From: Anadara kagoshimensis
Lineage: Eukaryota; Mollusca; Bivalvia; Arcoida; Arcidae
NCBI GenBank assembly: GCA_021292105.1
Contig: CM037862.1
Coordinates: forward strand, 7,730,765-7,794,764
Direction: 5' to 3'
DNA: 64,000 nt
The notes below the pieces were generated by a model. The model was not told the origin of the DNA. It saw nothing but the letters and a program-made list of their open reading frames with translations, and did no database searches. Made by a program: the position numbers and the translations under genes. Shown here piece by piece: positions 1 to 12,400 of this stretch (position 1 is its first letter; each line of letters opens with the position of its first letter).

Positions 1-726
1 ATCTGAGCCTTTGGCTCAGGTGAGCTAAAAATTCATAGTTTTGCAGATAATTAACTATTTTGTTATTCTTGGACATCTGTGACCTTGACCTTTGAACCCA
101 TGACTCTGATCTTTGTATCAAAATGATCGTCATGTCAATACCTACAAATAACTGAAAATCCTATGCCATTATCACAAGAAATGTTAAGAAAATAGCATTT
201 TTTATCAAAGGTCAAAAACTGGGACATGACCTTGACCTTCGACCTTGACATCAATTGGAAGAAAATTGCAAGACAAGATCAACAGTGAAAACTCCATACA
301 ATTATCTTCAGCCGTTATGAAGTTATAACAATAAATGTCTCATTTTAAAAATTATGTAAATTTACGCAAAATACGCGTAACCTATTTTTCGTCTAATTTT
401 CATGAAAAACAAAATTTTAATGTTCCCAGGTATGCTGAATCCAAATATCCAATCAAAATTTGCCTGCACCTTTTGGTTTCAGAGAAGAAGATTTTTTTGT
501 CTTTTTGCTATTTTTAGTAACAGCGGCCATCTTGTTGGGCGTGGCCAAACCCCAAACATAATTTTGAAAGGCTGTTACCCAGGCATGATAATCACCAAGT
601 TTCATCAAATATGGCCCAGTAGTTTTGGAGGAGAAGATTAAAATGTAAAGTTTACGCACGACGGACGACGGACGGTGATAGATTGCAATAGCTCATCTGA
701 GCCTTTGGCTCAGGTGAGCTAAAAAT
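1..726 (-). repeat. Dispersed repeat X, with the end of a second copy at 1-30
   Basis: The motif ATCTGAGCCTTTGGCTCAGG is present at 1-20 and again near 694-713, so two element ends lie 693 bp apart. The interior has GACGGACGACGGACGG and several TGACCTTGA motifs. A relative in opposite orientation is at 44725-45890. Coding potential not seen. Confidence 0.7.
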
Positions 727-1023
727 CAAAGTATTTTAATATTTTGCTATTCCAAAAAAATTGTTTAAGAAGGTTACAAACAATTCGGGTCAGAAACAGA
801 GCCTGTTTTAAAGGGCCAGGATCATATTTCACAGGCAAACTAGCAATTTTTATTCAAATGATAAGTCTGTGTTGGTATTTTGTTACAAGACAGTTGGGCT
901 TGCTAGCATTCTATTTTCAATTCCGAGTCTGAATTTACTGGCCTCGGGCCATAGGACCAGTGCTAATTTCAAAGATGCATTTGTTAGATAATGGGTGTAA
1001 AAGTTTATATCTAGAGAACTTAC

Positions 1024-1175
1024 TTCCTTCCCAGGTACAGTGTAAGAGATTAAGTGCCCCTTCTACCCCTTTTCCAGTGTTGAAGGTGGAAAAATGCATA
1101 TGCTATTGCTTCACTGTCTCCACGTTTGAGTATGTGTTCAGGTGGAAGTATAAGACTTTTCATCTCTAATAAATA
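1024..1175 (-). CDS. ST7: ST7 coding exon 12, with one extra base
   Basis: Acceptor TTTCAG, donor GTAAGT. Encodes [36 protein letters not shown], then the frame breaks in a GGGG run (complement at 1065-1068). Removing one G restores [14 protein letters not shown], the family sequence; as written the frame reaches a stop seven codons on. Length is 152 nt, where 151 would be expected. Remaining exons (family TFRMIPYPLEKG onward) are not found in 1-1023. Confidence 0.87.
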
Positions 1176-4100
1176 CTGAAATTTATCAAAATACATGTTG
1201 GTAATAACAAACTATTCTAAACAAAAATACTATACATGTACTCTAAAAATTGGGTGGGGGGGGGGGGGGGTGTACACATTACTATAGATAATTTATATAG
1301 AAGTAGTTGATTTGCATGCTTTGTATAAAAGTTTTATAAGTGGCCCGCAGATGGATCCTAGATGGATTCTGGTGATCTGATGTAGAACATATATAAATCA
1401 TTTAGTTATAGGTAGTAAGTGTGATCTAATACTACATATACACAAGAAAAGTAAATTCTATATTGCACTGTATGAGAGCAATTTTTCAACAACTTTTATA
1501 TCCTATTTCTCAACAATAATTTATTTGATTTAAATAGAAAGATGCATCACCTCCTGTTTACCACTTTTACCATATGCATTGGGAATTTTTGCTTCCAAGA
1601 ATTGAAACATAGAGATAAGGGTATATTCCCTCACTAGCCAATGCTAAGTAACAAATCTAAAGCTTATTTTTACCTTTGGTACATGTGGATTAAACTCCAC
1701 TGCTCTGTGTATAGCTTCTACTGCTGTCATCTCAGCCGTACTTAGACCTCTTTTTGATGCTATGTCGGGTGAAAATCTATAATAAATCAAGATGATGTTG
1801 TTGAATGTTGCTCAATGTCGCATCAGCATTTTTTTAGCTATTAGTGACAAGAATTACTTTTATTAATCTCTATGGATTAATCTATGAACAAGTTAGTGTA
1901 TGAATGTAAGGTGCGAGTGTGTTTTACGGTCTGCCTTGTACCAGCACACACTCAGGGTTACTTTAAGGTGCTAGCTCACAGAGTCAGTACAGTACTGTAG
2001 ACAAGCGTACCACTTTCCCAGTCACATTATACTGACACTGGGTGAATCAGTAAAGTTAAATGGCAAGGAAATTTCACTTTCCAAAATGTGCTCTGAGTGG
2101 GACTTGAACTTACAGTGGTGAGAGACCCTGGATTTGTAGACTAACGTCTTATCCATTAGGCCACCGCGACCTCAAATCAAGATGTGTGAGTAAAGTGTCA
2201 ATGGAAGAGATGGCCCAGCACAGTAGGCATGGCACACTAAAAACCCTCTCTGTATATTTCTCTTAGCGCTCTACAAAGGCAAATATATCACCTATAGCTG
2301 GTAATACCTCAATATAAGTGAAATAGTCTTGACTGGGAAATAAAATCCCATTCAAACAATCAATAACTCAATCAGCCTTTGCGTAAACAAAGTGCCGAGG
2401 AAAAGTTGAGTCAATTACACGTACATGTACAGTCAAACCTGTCTATAAAGTCCATCAAAGGGAACCAGTAAAAGTGGCTTTTATGGGCAGGTGGCCTTTA
2501 CATACAGGTTTAAATTATATGAATAAAGAACAATTGGGATACAATTCTACTGGCCTTTATAAGCAGGTGGTACAGAGGTTACCTTTAAGGCAGGTTGAAC
2601 TGTCATAGACTTACTTGTCAGCTACTGCTCTGGCTTTTAACAACGCTGCTGTGTAACATATAGTGGCTGACTTTGGTAAACTATATCTGTAATAGCAAAT
2701 GATGGGTCAAGGATAATAACTTAATACAAAATACAACCAAAGTTAAGGATAACAACATTACTGTAAATGTATTTAATTCCATGTGTATTTATTTTCACTG
2801 TAAAATTTAGACATATACGTGTAGCTAAATTTTCGCGTTTTTGAAACATGCACTAAAACACAATAAGTATAATATTATTTTCACTTGGTATTAATTTTCG
2901 AGCAAAACAAACGACTGAGAAATAAGCAAATATTAGTAAAAAAAAAAATATGTTTACAGTATCTCTACAATACAGTGTTTTAAAAAATTAAGCTTAAGTA
3001 GGGTTCATCATCGTACCATGTGACTGTTACCCCATAACATTTGTATAGAACGTTTTAGAAAACATTTGCGTGGTATTTTTTTGGAACAAAGTTGATTTAC
3101 AGAAAAGCATTAACTGGTGCGATTCAATAGCCAATGAAACTAGAAATGTCTCTTGAAAGCCAAATACCCCTCCCCCTCGCCCTCAACATTTAAATTTTCC
3201 CACAATCTTGACCTTTCAGTATGACCTTGATTCAAGGTGATTCCTATATACCTCTTTAAGCTAGTATGCAGGGGGTATAATAATTGTTCTACACAAACTT
3301 TAGGGGTTATCATGGCAGGATGGTAAACACTTTTCTTTCTAACTGATTTGATCTCAAAATAAAACCATATTTACCATCATATTTGGCTAAAACAGCTTGG
3401 ACGTCAGCATAAGCCTGTAGTTCTAACAATGCTTCTATTAAATTCTCTTGTATATTGAACAAATTTAACATAGGAAACTCTTTCATCAGCTGTAAACACA
3501 AATGGAATTTATTAAACAATGTGAAAAATTCTAAGAAAGGTAAAAACTCAAAAATAACACATAACTGAACACCATCTAAGGACTTCTGTTAGACCCTTGT
3601 GACTGTGTTTGACTCGTGGGAATATAATTTGACTCCTGATGTTCAGCAAGAAGCAACTGTATTTATATGGATTAACTCTTCAGATTTTGAGAAAAAGTCC
3701 ATTTGAAACCTGAAAGTTGGGGGTCAAATGGAAGTCTTGTCATCTTATCATTATGTTCTGTGCCTGTCCTAACTTATATAACCAAAGTTACAAAATCAGC
3801 AGTCTCAATGTTTACCATCTTTTTTATTTCTAATTCTGTGTATTTTATTGTTTTTTGTGTCTTTAATCATTACCAAGTATATATCATTCATTAATAACTT
3901 TCATTATTTCACTAAAATACATTTAAGGCTTGAGTATATCTTATAAAAGTGAAATAAACACAGAATCCATGTATAAATTGTTTACTGTTTGTGCTTGTAT
4001 GATACCCAGCCATTTCAGTAGATTTAGAAGTAGCAGCCAGGACCGAAAAAGTAGGCAGAAAGACCATAATATTTGCGCAGTGAAAAACAAGGCACTAAGT

Positions 4101-6450
4101 GCCTCGCGAGGGGGCGGTGTGGAGAGGGATGTGTCCCCTCCATATGAGAGGTACAGGGGTCTCACCCGAATTTTTTTTTTAATTTTAGATTAAAAATGAT
4201 GCATTTTGAAGCATTTTCAACAGAAAATATGTTTTATATGTTAAGCTTACAAACTTCATTTATTTAATACTAGCAGTTAGTATTTAAAATCAATTGAAAG
4301 GACTTCATGTAAAAATTTCATAAACTGTTATGGTGTGGTAAGACTATGAGATGAAGCTGTAGAACTTATGTTGTTGATATACTCAGATTTAGGATATGTT
4401 TGGACAGTTTGATTTCCATAAAAGCTGTAGTCAGGTTCTGTGGAAGTGACGACAGTAGCAGAACATGTATTTGTTAAAAGTTTTAAAAGGCAGATTAGAA
4501 TCAGCTGGAAATGGTGTATCTAAAAATCATGGTGATGACAATAAAGAACAACTACTAACTAGCAATTGCTAAAAATTTATGAAAAAAAGTTGTTAAATTT
4601 CTATATATAAATTTAAAAAAAAAAAAAAAAAAAAAGTAACATTTAAAATTAATTTTTGATGGTGTAACATTTTCATTATTATCATTTTTTTTATTATTAT
4701 TACAAACTTGGTACCATTATAACTGTAGCATCAAACCGGCATTTAAGATCAATCAACTGAAAAATAAAACAATATTTTAAAAAAAATTCAGTAAAATAAC
4801 AAGTATCTGACAACAATTCCACAGAACCTGATTCCAACTCTTGGTACCCACCTGTCTTAAACTAAAACTAAACAAATAAAAATACCGTAGATAAACATAA
4901 TAAATAACCAAAGTAGTGTAGTGTATTTTGTTGAATTTATTCACAAAATAAAAGTATTTTAGTAAAGAAATGGTAACTTTATTATAGGTACTAATTTAAA
5001 GTGGTAGGCTAAATCCTACCACAAATTGTTTTACAACAAGTTTTTAGAATAAAGTGCCGTTATTGGTCTTCTGTTTATTAAAGAAATCTAAAATTGATTG
5101 TCCTTGAACTCCAAACTCGCTCATTTTTGTTCAATGCCATATTTATCAAGTCGGCAGATGTAGCATGAGCATGCCGTATGGTAAGCTAGTATCATGTAGT
5201 CTTAGAAATGCTTTAAAAAAATATGTATGGAATCAAACCATGTTAAGCGCCTAATTGATTCAGGTTGATTTTACAAACACAACCGGTTTGTGACCAGGTC
5301 GATCAAAACAGTTAAATTTACATTTACATTGATTATTATGGGAGATAACAAGAAATCGAAAAAATGAGAATGTTAATCAAGCCTTGAGTATGTATATCGA
5401 TATTGAAGGGTAAATCCGCTCTTTATATGTATTTTTTTTCAATAAAAGTGGCCGACAATGTTTGCCGTTTTTGGTAAGAGTAGCCAATGAGATTTGTCGG
5501 CTGTCGGCTTCTATTGAAACCACTGGATACCATATTAAATCCTGTCATTCCTTTCAAATGCGGGTCTGAAAACATCTAGAAGCCCTGGGTGTGAAACAAA
5601 ATTTCTTTTGTCCTTACCACCAGTCAAATTGTTTTTAGCCTTGTTACAAGTCAATAATTGTCAGTTTGACCCCACACATGATTTACCTCTCTCATCATTT
5701 TGACAGCTTCTCTTGTCCTTCCTAATTTTCTGGCACACATTGCTAATCTTCTTTTTATATAAACTAACACATTTGTGTCTCTTCCTGCATTTAAAGAATT
5801 TTAAAACATTTATGAATACCATAATACTAAAGACAAGTGCCCTTCCATGGAGTATCACTATGGTAGCTAAACTGGTAGAGTGCTTGCTCCAGATGTGGGA
5901 GGTTGTGGTTCAAACACTGGCCAGGGTTATACCAAGACTTGACTAAAGTAGTGACTGTTCTTTTGCCAAACACTATCCATTTAGAAATGTAAGTCAATGG
6001 GTCCTTCGGAAGAAACCTTTTAAAACCAATGCCCCATGTCATGGCAGGCGTGGCATGTTAAAGAGCTCTTCCTGCACATTGCATTGAGTGCACTTCAAAG
6101 GTAAAAATTTCTGCCACTTCACCTATAGCTGGTGACGTCTCAATATAAGTGAAATGCTATTGGCTGGGATGTAAAACCCCTTTCAATCAAAATTTCCATG
6201 GAAATATTAGGGACATAACACTATAATGGCCATTAAAATGACTAAAGATACAGTTGCATAAAAATCTTTATGTGTGTCATATCCCAATCTGATGATGTAA
6301 TCAGTCATGTGAAGCTATTATAACATATCGTACCATAAAGGACTTGGTGATAAAAATGTGTAAAATGCTGGCTTACAAATCTCATTACCTTCCACCATCT
6401 AGGTCAAAACCTCACCTAACACATCCTAATGTGGGAATGTTTGCAAGTTG

Positions 6451-6485
<35 letters not shown>

Positions 6486-9400
6486 TGTATTTTTTATGGC
6501 CACTCTAGTTTCCTCCACCATGCCTGTTCTGATTATCTAAATATCAGTGAAGTAATCTTGACAAGAATGTAAAACACCATTACTTCACTCCTCCGATCGC
6601 ATCATAAATAGATCAAACAAACCATATTTAATCAATGTCACAAATGAAACAGGTTTTTTCTTGGATTTTTGTTTATCTTTTTCTTTTTGGTTTTGTTGAG
6701 ATAAGTGTGTTGATATACATACTATGTGTACATTCATGTGATGAACTCTGATGTTGTATTTGTTGAGATTTTCTGTAGTTAACTTCAGCTGTTTTATACG
6801 CTTGCTTAAACATTTTCTCAGCCTGAAAATAAACAAGAAATATTTTGATATGGTTAAACTAATAAATATAAGGTCAAATAAATTGAAACGCCTTTTCTTA
6901 TGAAAATTAACTTACCCAAAATTGTTTTATCTATAGTAAAGTGTTTATCCTAGAATTATTCACTAGGGACCGTTTTCAAAACCTTTCTTTAAAACACCGT
7001 AACATCCAATATTTTTGCATTAATGTTATGTTAAATATGACTCACTAAGGCCTTAACAATGGTGTCATTTGGCAAAAGAAGAGGTCAATGGCTCCACCTA
7101 GAATGAACACTCTATTAATAAATTTTAGGTGAAATAAATTGAAATGCCATTTCTCACGAAAATTAACTGTCCTGAAAGTTTACTTTTTATAGTATTTTAT
7201 TCATAACTGGTGGTAACGCTGTAACTCCTCGGTTAAAGTATTGTCTTGCTTTTGCAGGAGAAGATACTGTATTGTATTAATTTTAGCGATTTTTGTGATG
7301 TTACAGTACTTCCAATTTAAATCTACCTATGAGATTTACCCCAATGTGGTTTGCTGTTTGTTGTACCCTAACGTTTGTGCAAAACAATTATTTCCATTGG
7401 ATACGGAATTGTACATCAGTTATGTTTTTCCACAAAACTGAAGTTATCCTGGAAATTCACAATGTAAACATTTTCCAAAATGTCCCACACAAACGTTTAG
7501 AGTTGTTGATCATGTGATATAGCGGTGAACCCCATTCAAATCAATGTGAATTTACCCAATTGTAATTTGCACTAAAAATTTGTACATGCTAATATTAATA
7601 GATTTACAGTAGACATTATACATATAGGTTACTCACATCAACAATAGTACTTGTATCTTCTTCTGCTAGTAATATAAGTGCTGTTGGACATCTGAAATAT
7701 ATGCATAAAATTCTCTAAGGTAAAACTTGAAGCATCCAAACCAAGAACTTCACATGGCAAAATAAAAATTCTTTGTAATTAACATGAGTGCTGCTAAGAG
7801 CAAGATATGCCCACTTACATCTTTGCCATAAACTATTAACAAAGGTGCAATGATTACAAAGTACAAAAGGGCATAAAATATAAGTAGTATCATGTAATAG
7901 GGAAACAATAACTTTGGCTCAAATCCATATGTCCCGTTAATGTTAGATTCTTTGAAAAACAGTTTAATTATAGACTTTCTGAATCTCATTCCTAGAACAC
8001 AATGAGCATCACTTAATAAATGTGGTACACAAGTAAAGGTTCCATTAATTTAATTCCATTCAATATGAAGCTAGAACTGTCTCTTGAGAGCCAAATGCCC
8101 CCAAAACTGACCTCCTGACCTTGACCTTTAACTTATGCATGTAAATTTGGTATGCGACATATAGTCTGATGTTGGTTTACATTTGTTCCAAGTTTGATCA
8201 AAATCCATCCATAGATGGAGCGGACATAAAATTGGGACAGACAGACCGACAAACAGATTGCATTTGTGGGGTATAAATATACATTAAGAGGTCTCTTCAT
8301 AAGAGATAGGCAATTTAAAGTGACTATTTATATATGTGTACATAACAGTTTTATAAATACTGAGACCTACTCTGGGTTAATTTCTAAGGCATCTTTGGCT
8401 GCTTTAATTCTGGATTGAGGATTTCTTTCTCTCCATGCTCTCTGCATTGCTGAAATGTTAATGAAATATAATATTATTATTATCATACACTGATAACTTA
8501 ATGAGGATTAATGATCATACATAAGCTTCAGTATAAAACATGACAATATTGCTCTTATGGCTCAAACTTAAATTTTAAAGCCTTCGAGAATTTACTTAAA
8601 TTGACTATGTATTAACTGTTCATTATTTTTTGTAGAAATTGAAAAATATAACAAACAAAAACTGCCATATTTTCTGGAACTGATTTGAGCTAAATATCTT
8701 TAACTGGGCATTATTTTCAGTAAATACTCAATAGATAAACAAAAACCACTGCCATATTTTCAAGACTGACTTAAATTAACTACCGTATGTTTAACTGGTC
8801 ACCAATGTTCAGTAGATACAGCAGACACAGATATGTAGGTGGGATATTGCCAACCGTTGGCTGCTGGTATACTCAATCAGTGAATTAATCATATACAATA
8901 TGACAAAAAAAAAACCAACCACATAAAAATACATACCGTAAATCATTAAATAACTGTATTATTTTACATTAATTACATCGCCATGAATCAATAACAAATA
9001 TTAAATATTTCCAGGACCATATTATGTTTGTAATAAACCGTTATGAAGAGGACTTCAAAGTATAGGCAAACAATACTGACCTGTCTGCTTGATCTTTCAT
9101 TTGGAATATTCATATAGGATGATCCACTCAATACATGGGTAGTGTTAGAATTAATTAAATATGTAAACAGTGCATGTTTTCCATCATGTAGATGAAAAAA
9201 TACACATGTTCCCTATACATAAATGTCCTGGTCCATAATAAATATTTGAATTAAAGGTCAAGCAGACAGGTCAATGTTGTTTGTCTATATCATCAATTTA
9301 CACCATACATAAATCATTATGAGGAGGCCTTCAAAGTATGATCAATTTCTCCCATACATTTTGGTATATAAGGTAAGCATATTAAATTATTGTCAATTTC

Positions 9401-12400
9401 CCCCAATACTTATTTATATTCGTAATAACCTGTCATGAAGAGGACTTCAAAGTACTGTTAATTTCTCTAATATTTATATCATCAATTCCCCGATACTTAT
9501 ATCATTTTGTTATATATAAGAGTATTATACAACTGTGAACTCAGATGATTATAGCTAGGATTAACCGTCTGTTCCATCTTAAAACTATTGATTTATTTCA
9601 CAAGATTTACTCCATGTTGGCTTACTTTCGTATTCCGATTTCCCAGCATCTGTCTCACATGTAAAGAATGTCTGATGATCCTGTGCTGATAGATTCATGT
9701 CATAATATGTTAGAGGTTCTTTTCCCTTTGCCCATGTAAAACGCTGGTATTCTGACCCTCGGAAAAGATTCAATGGGTTCCTCCAAACTTTGCACTCTGA
9801 AAAATAAATTTAGAATGTATATATAGTGCCTTATGGATTTGTGGTGTGGTTAAAAAAATTACAAGATTGATTGATTAGATGGTTGGCTTAAATTTTCAGT
9901 TGAGTTGTTTAACTTATATCAAGATGTCACCAGCTGGAGTTACTATATAAATGCAGAAATTTAAGATTAGAATAAGTACATGAGCAGCGAGTTTTCTTTA
10001 TCATGTCATGTATAAACTCTGAAATAGAGAGAATTAGGTACATGTATTAAAGTATGTCTTAAGAAACCATAACCTAAGCACTGTTTAAGCACATCTTATA
10101 AAATGCATTTAATAATCTTTGAGAACTAGTTCAGTTAGTGCAACGTCTGTGGTCTCTTTGTAAGCAGGAGGCCAGGGGTTCTAATTCCCAGAACACTCAA
10201 GACTTGAAATGGTCTGGGGTTAAAATTCCCAGCACAGTCAAACTTACAGATTTGAAATGACTCAAATGAGCAATCATCATTTTTTTTGGCCAAATACTCT
10301 AAATTTATTAATGTAAGTCAGAACTGAAGTCACGGTAGGCTTGGCACAGAAAAAACAAAATAACTAGATAACCTGAAGTTAAAATCAAAATCAAAGTTCA
10401 CAGTTTCACTGTATCATGTAGAATATTTGAAACAAAAATCAAACAGCACATGTATCATATCTTAAAAAGAATGATTAACTAACTGATTAAATGGGGTTTT
10501 ATGTCAAAGTTAACAATTTTACTTGTATCAAGACATCACCAGCTATAGGTGAAGTGGCAGAAATTTTGACCTTTGCAGTGGGCTGAGGGCAATATGCAGG
10601 GAGGGTTCTTTAACGTGCCACACCTGTCATGACATGTGGCATCGGTTTTTAAAGTCTCTTCCAAAGGACCCTGTGAATTTCATTTCTAAATGCTGAGTTC
10701 TTGGCCAAAGAACAGTCACTTCCTATTTTCAAGTCTTGGTCAGATCAGACCATGGTTTAAACCAATGACCTCCCAATGTGAATCAAGCATTCTACCACTG
10801 AGCTACTGTAGTGGTTCTCTTAAAATGCATGAAGAAAATAGCATAAATGCCATATCATGACCATAAAAACCCACATACAAACAACAACACAACAACCAAA
10901 TCCTTTCCATCTGATAATATATGGCAATTTCTATTTAATGATCATACAAAAATACCTGTAAAATTACATTTAATTAGTTTATTATCTAGGTTTAATAGCA
11001 AGTATATCAGTGAAAATTCACAGATAAAATAAAAAGACCAGCTAATGTGTTTCTATATATACAGATCAATAGTATAGGTTTGTACACATCAGTAATGTGA
11101 GACTATAGTAGCTAAGTACAATATTGATAATTAGTTTTCACACTGTTAACGGCAATATTATGACAACAATATATAATGAAACTCGTTAGCTTCTCACATT
11201 TACTAATGTTTTATATCTCAATCTGTGTGTGAACTCTGATGTTGAAAGGTCAAAAGAGGGATCATTGGGGAAAAGGTTAAATGAGGGACACACAGGGAAA
11301 ATACAGATAAGGGGTTCTTCAGGGAAAGGTTAAAAGAGGGATCCTCAATGAATGATCAAAAAAAGGGGTCTACAGAAAAAATTAAGATGAGGGACCCACA
11401 GGAAAAATCAAGAAAAGAGATCCCCAAGGAAATGTCAAAAGAGGTATCATCAGGGAAAATTTGAATATGTAAAACATCAAATGCTATAAGGCTTATAGAA
11501 AAATATATTCAAGCTAACTTGACAGATAAAAAGTATATATATATGTAAACATGAATTTGTTTTGCCAGATAACATAAATTCCCTTGGGATTTTAAACAAG
11601 TATATAAACAGAGTAGAAATCGCTAGTGGCTTTATTCCATTTGTAACTTAATTACAAGTGAAAACTTTTTTTGGAACAATTTCCCTGGCAAAACAAATAC
11701 TGTTAAAAATAACAAATTTTAATTATGGTTTAATTTTGAAATTTACATTTGAGGCATTTTATCTGTTTCCCCTTTATGGACCTCAAAGAAATATAACACT
11801 TCATTTGTGCAAACCTATGCATGATCACTGCCAAATATCATCAAATTTTTGCACAGCACTTTCCTCAGAGAAGAATGGGCGGATATGACAGAGTGCTCTC
11901 ACTGGCTTTCAAGGTGAAGGACCTAACTCATGAATTGGAAATTTTGTGAGATGATTTTCATTGAACGAGAATCAAAACTGAGGTCCTGTGTCTCAGTGCA
12001 TGCTGGTCACCTCTTTATAGTTAAAAAAGAATCGGCCACCTGTGACTGCTACACAGGACGCTTACAAGTAGAAGCAATTGAAACAGACTGAGCAACATAA
12101 GAAGATAAGAAGATTAAAAAATAAGACAGTCTGCAGTAATTATAATATGAACTCTTACCTGTGACAGATTGTTGGTGTTGTGTATTGCCATTTGTATTGT
12201 TATTTGTGTTGTTGTTGTCCCCTGGTGCGGCACCCTCACCACCACCAAGTAAGGGAGATATATGGTTTAAAGACACCTGCTCAATGAAGGACGTACCATA
12301 CTTTTTGAAATACCACCATTCAAATATCTAGAAAACAGAAAAAAGAATTCATTTATATTTATATACTGTATCATATAGGGGCAAACTCCATCCAACAGTA

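Noticed and set aside
7750-7989. 79-codon minus-strand frame with hydrophobic stretches, next to ST7 exon 6
   Set aside because: Lies in the intron between exons 5 and 6, which join in phase without it; no ST7 family sequence corresponds.
9585-9625. Extension of ST7 exon 4 through [13 protein letters not shown] to a stop
   Set aside because: A GTAAG donor and exact phase fit to exon 5 (AWRERNP) show this is intron read-through.
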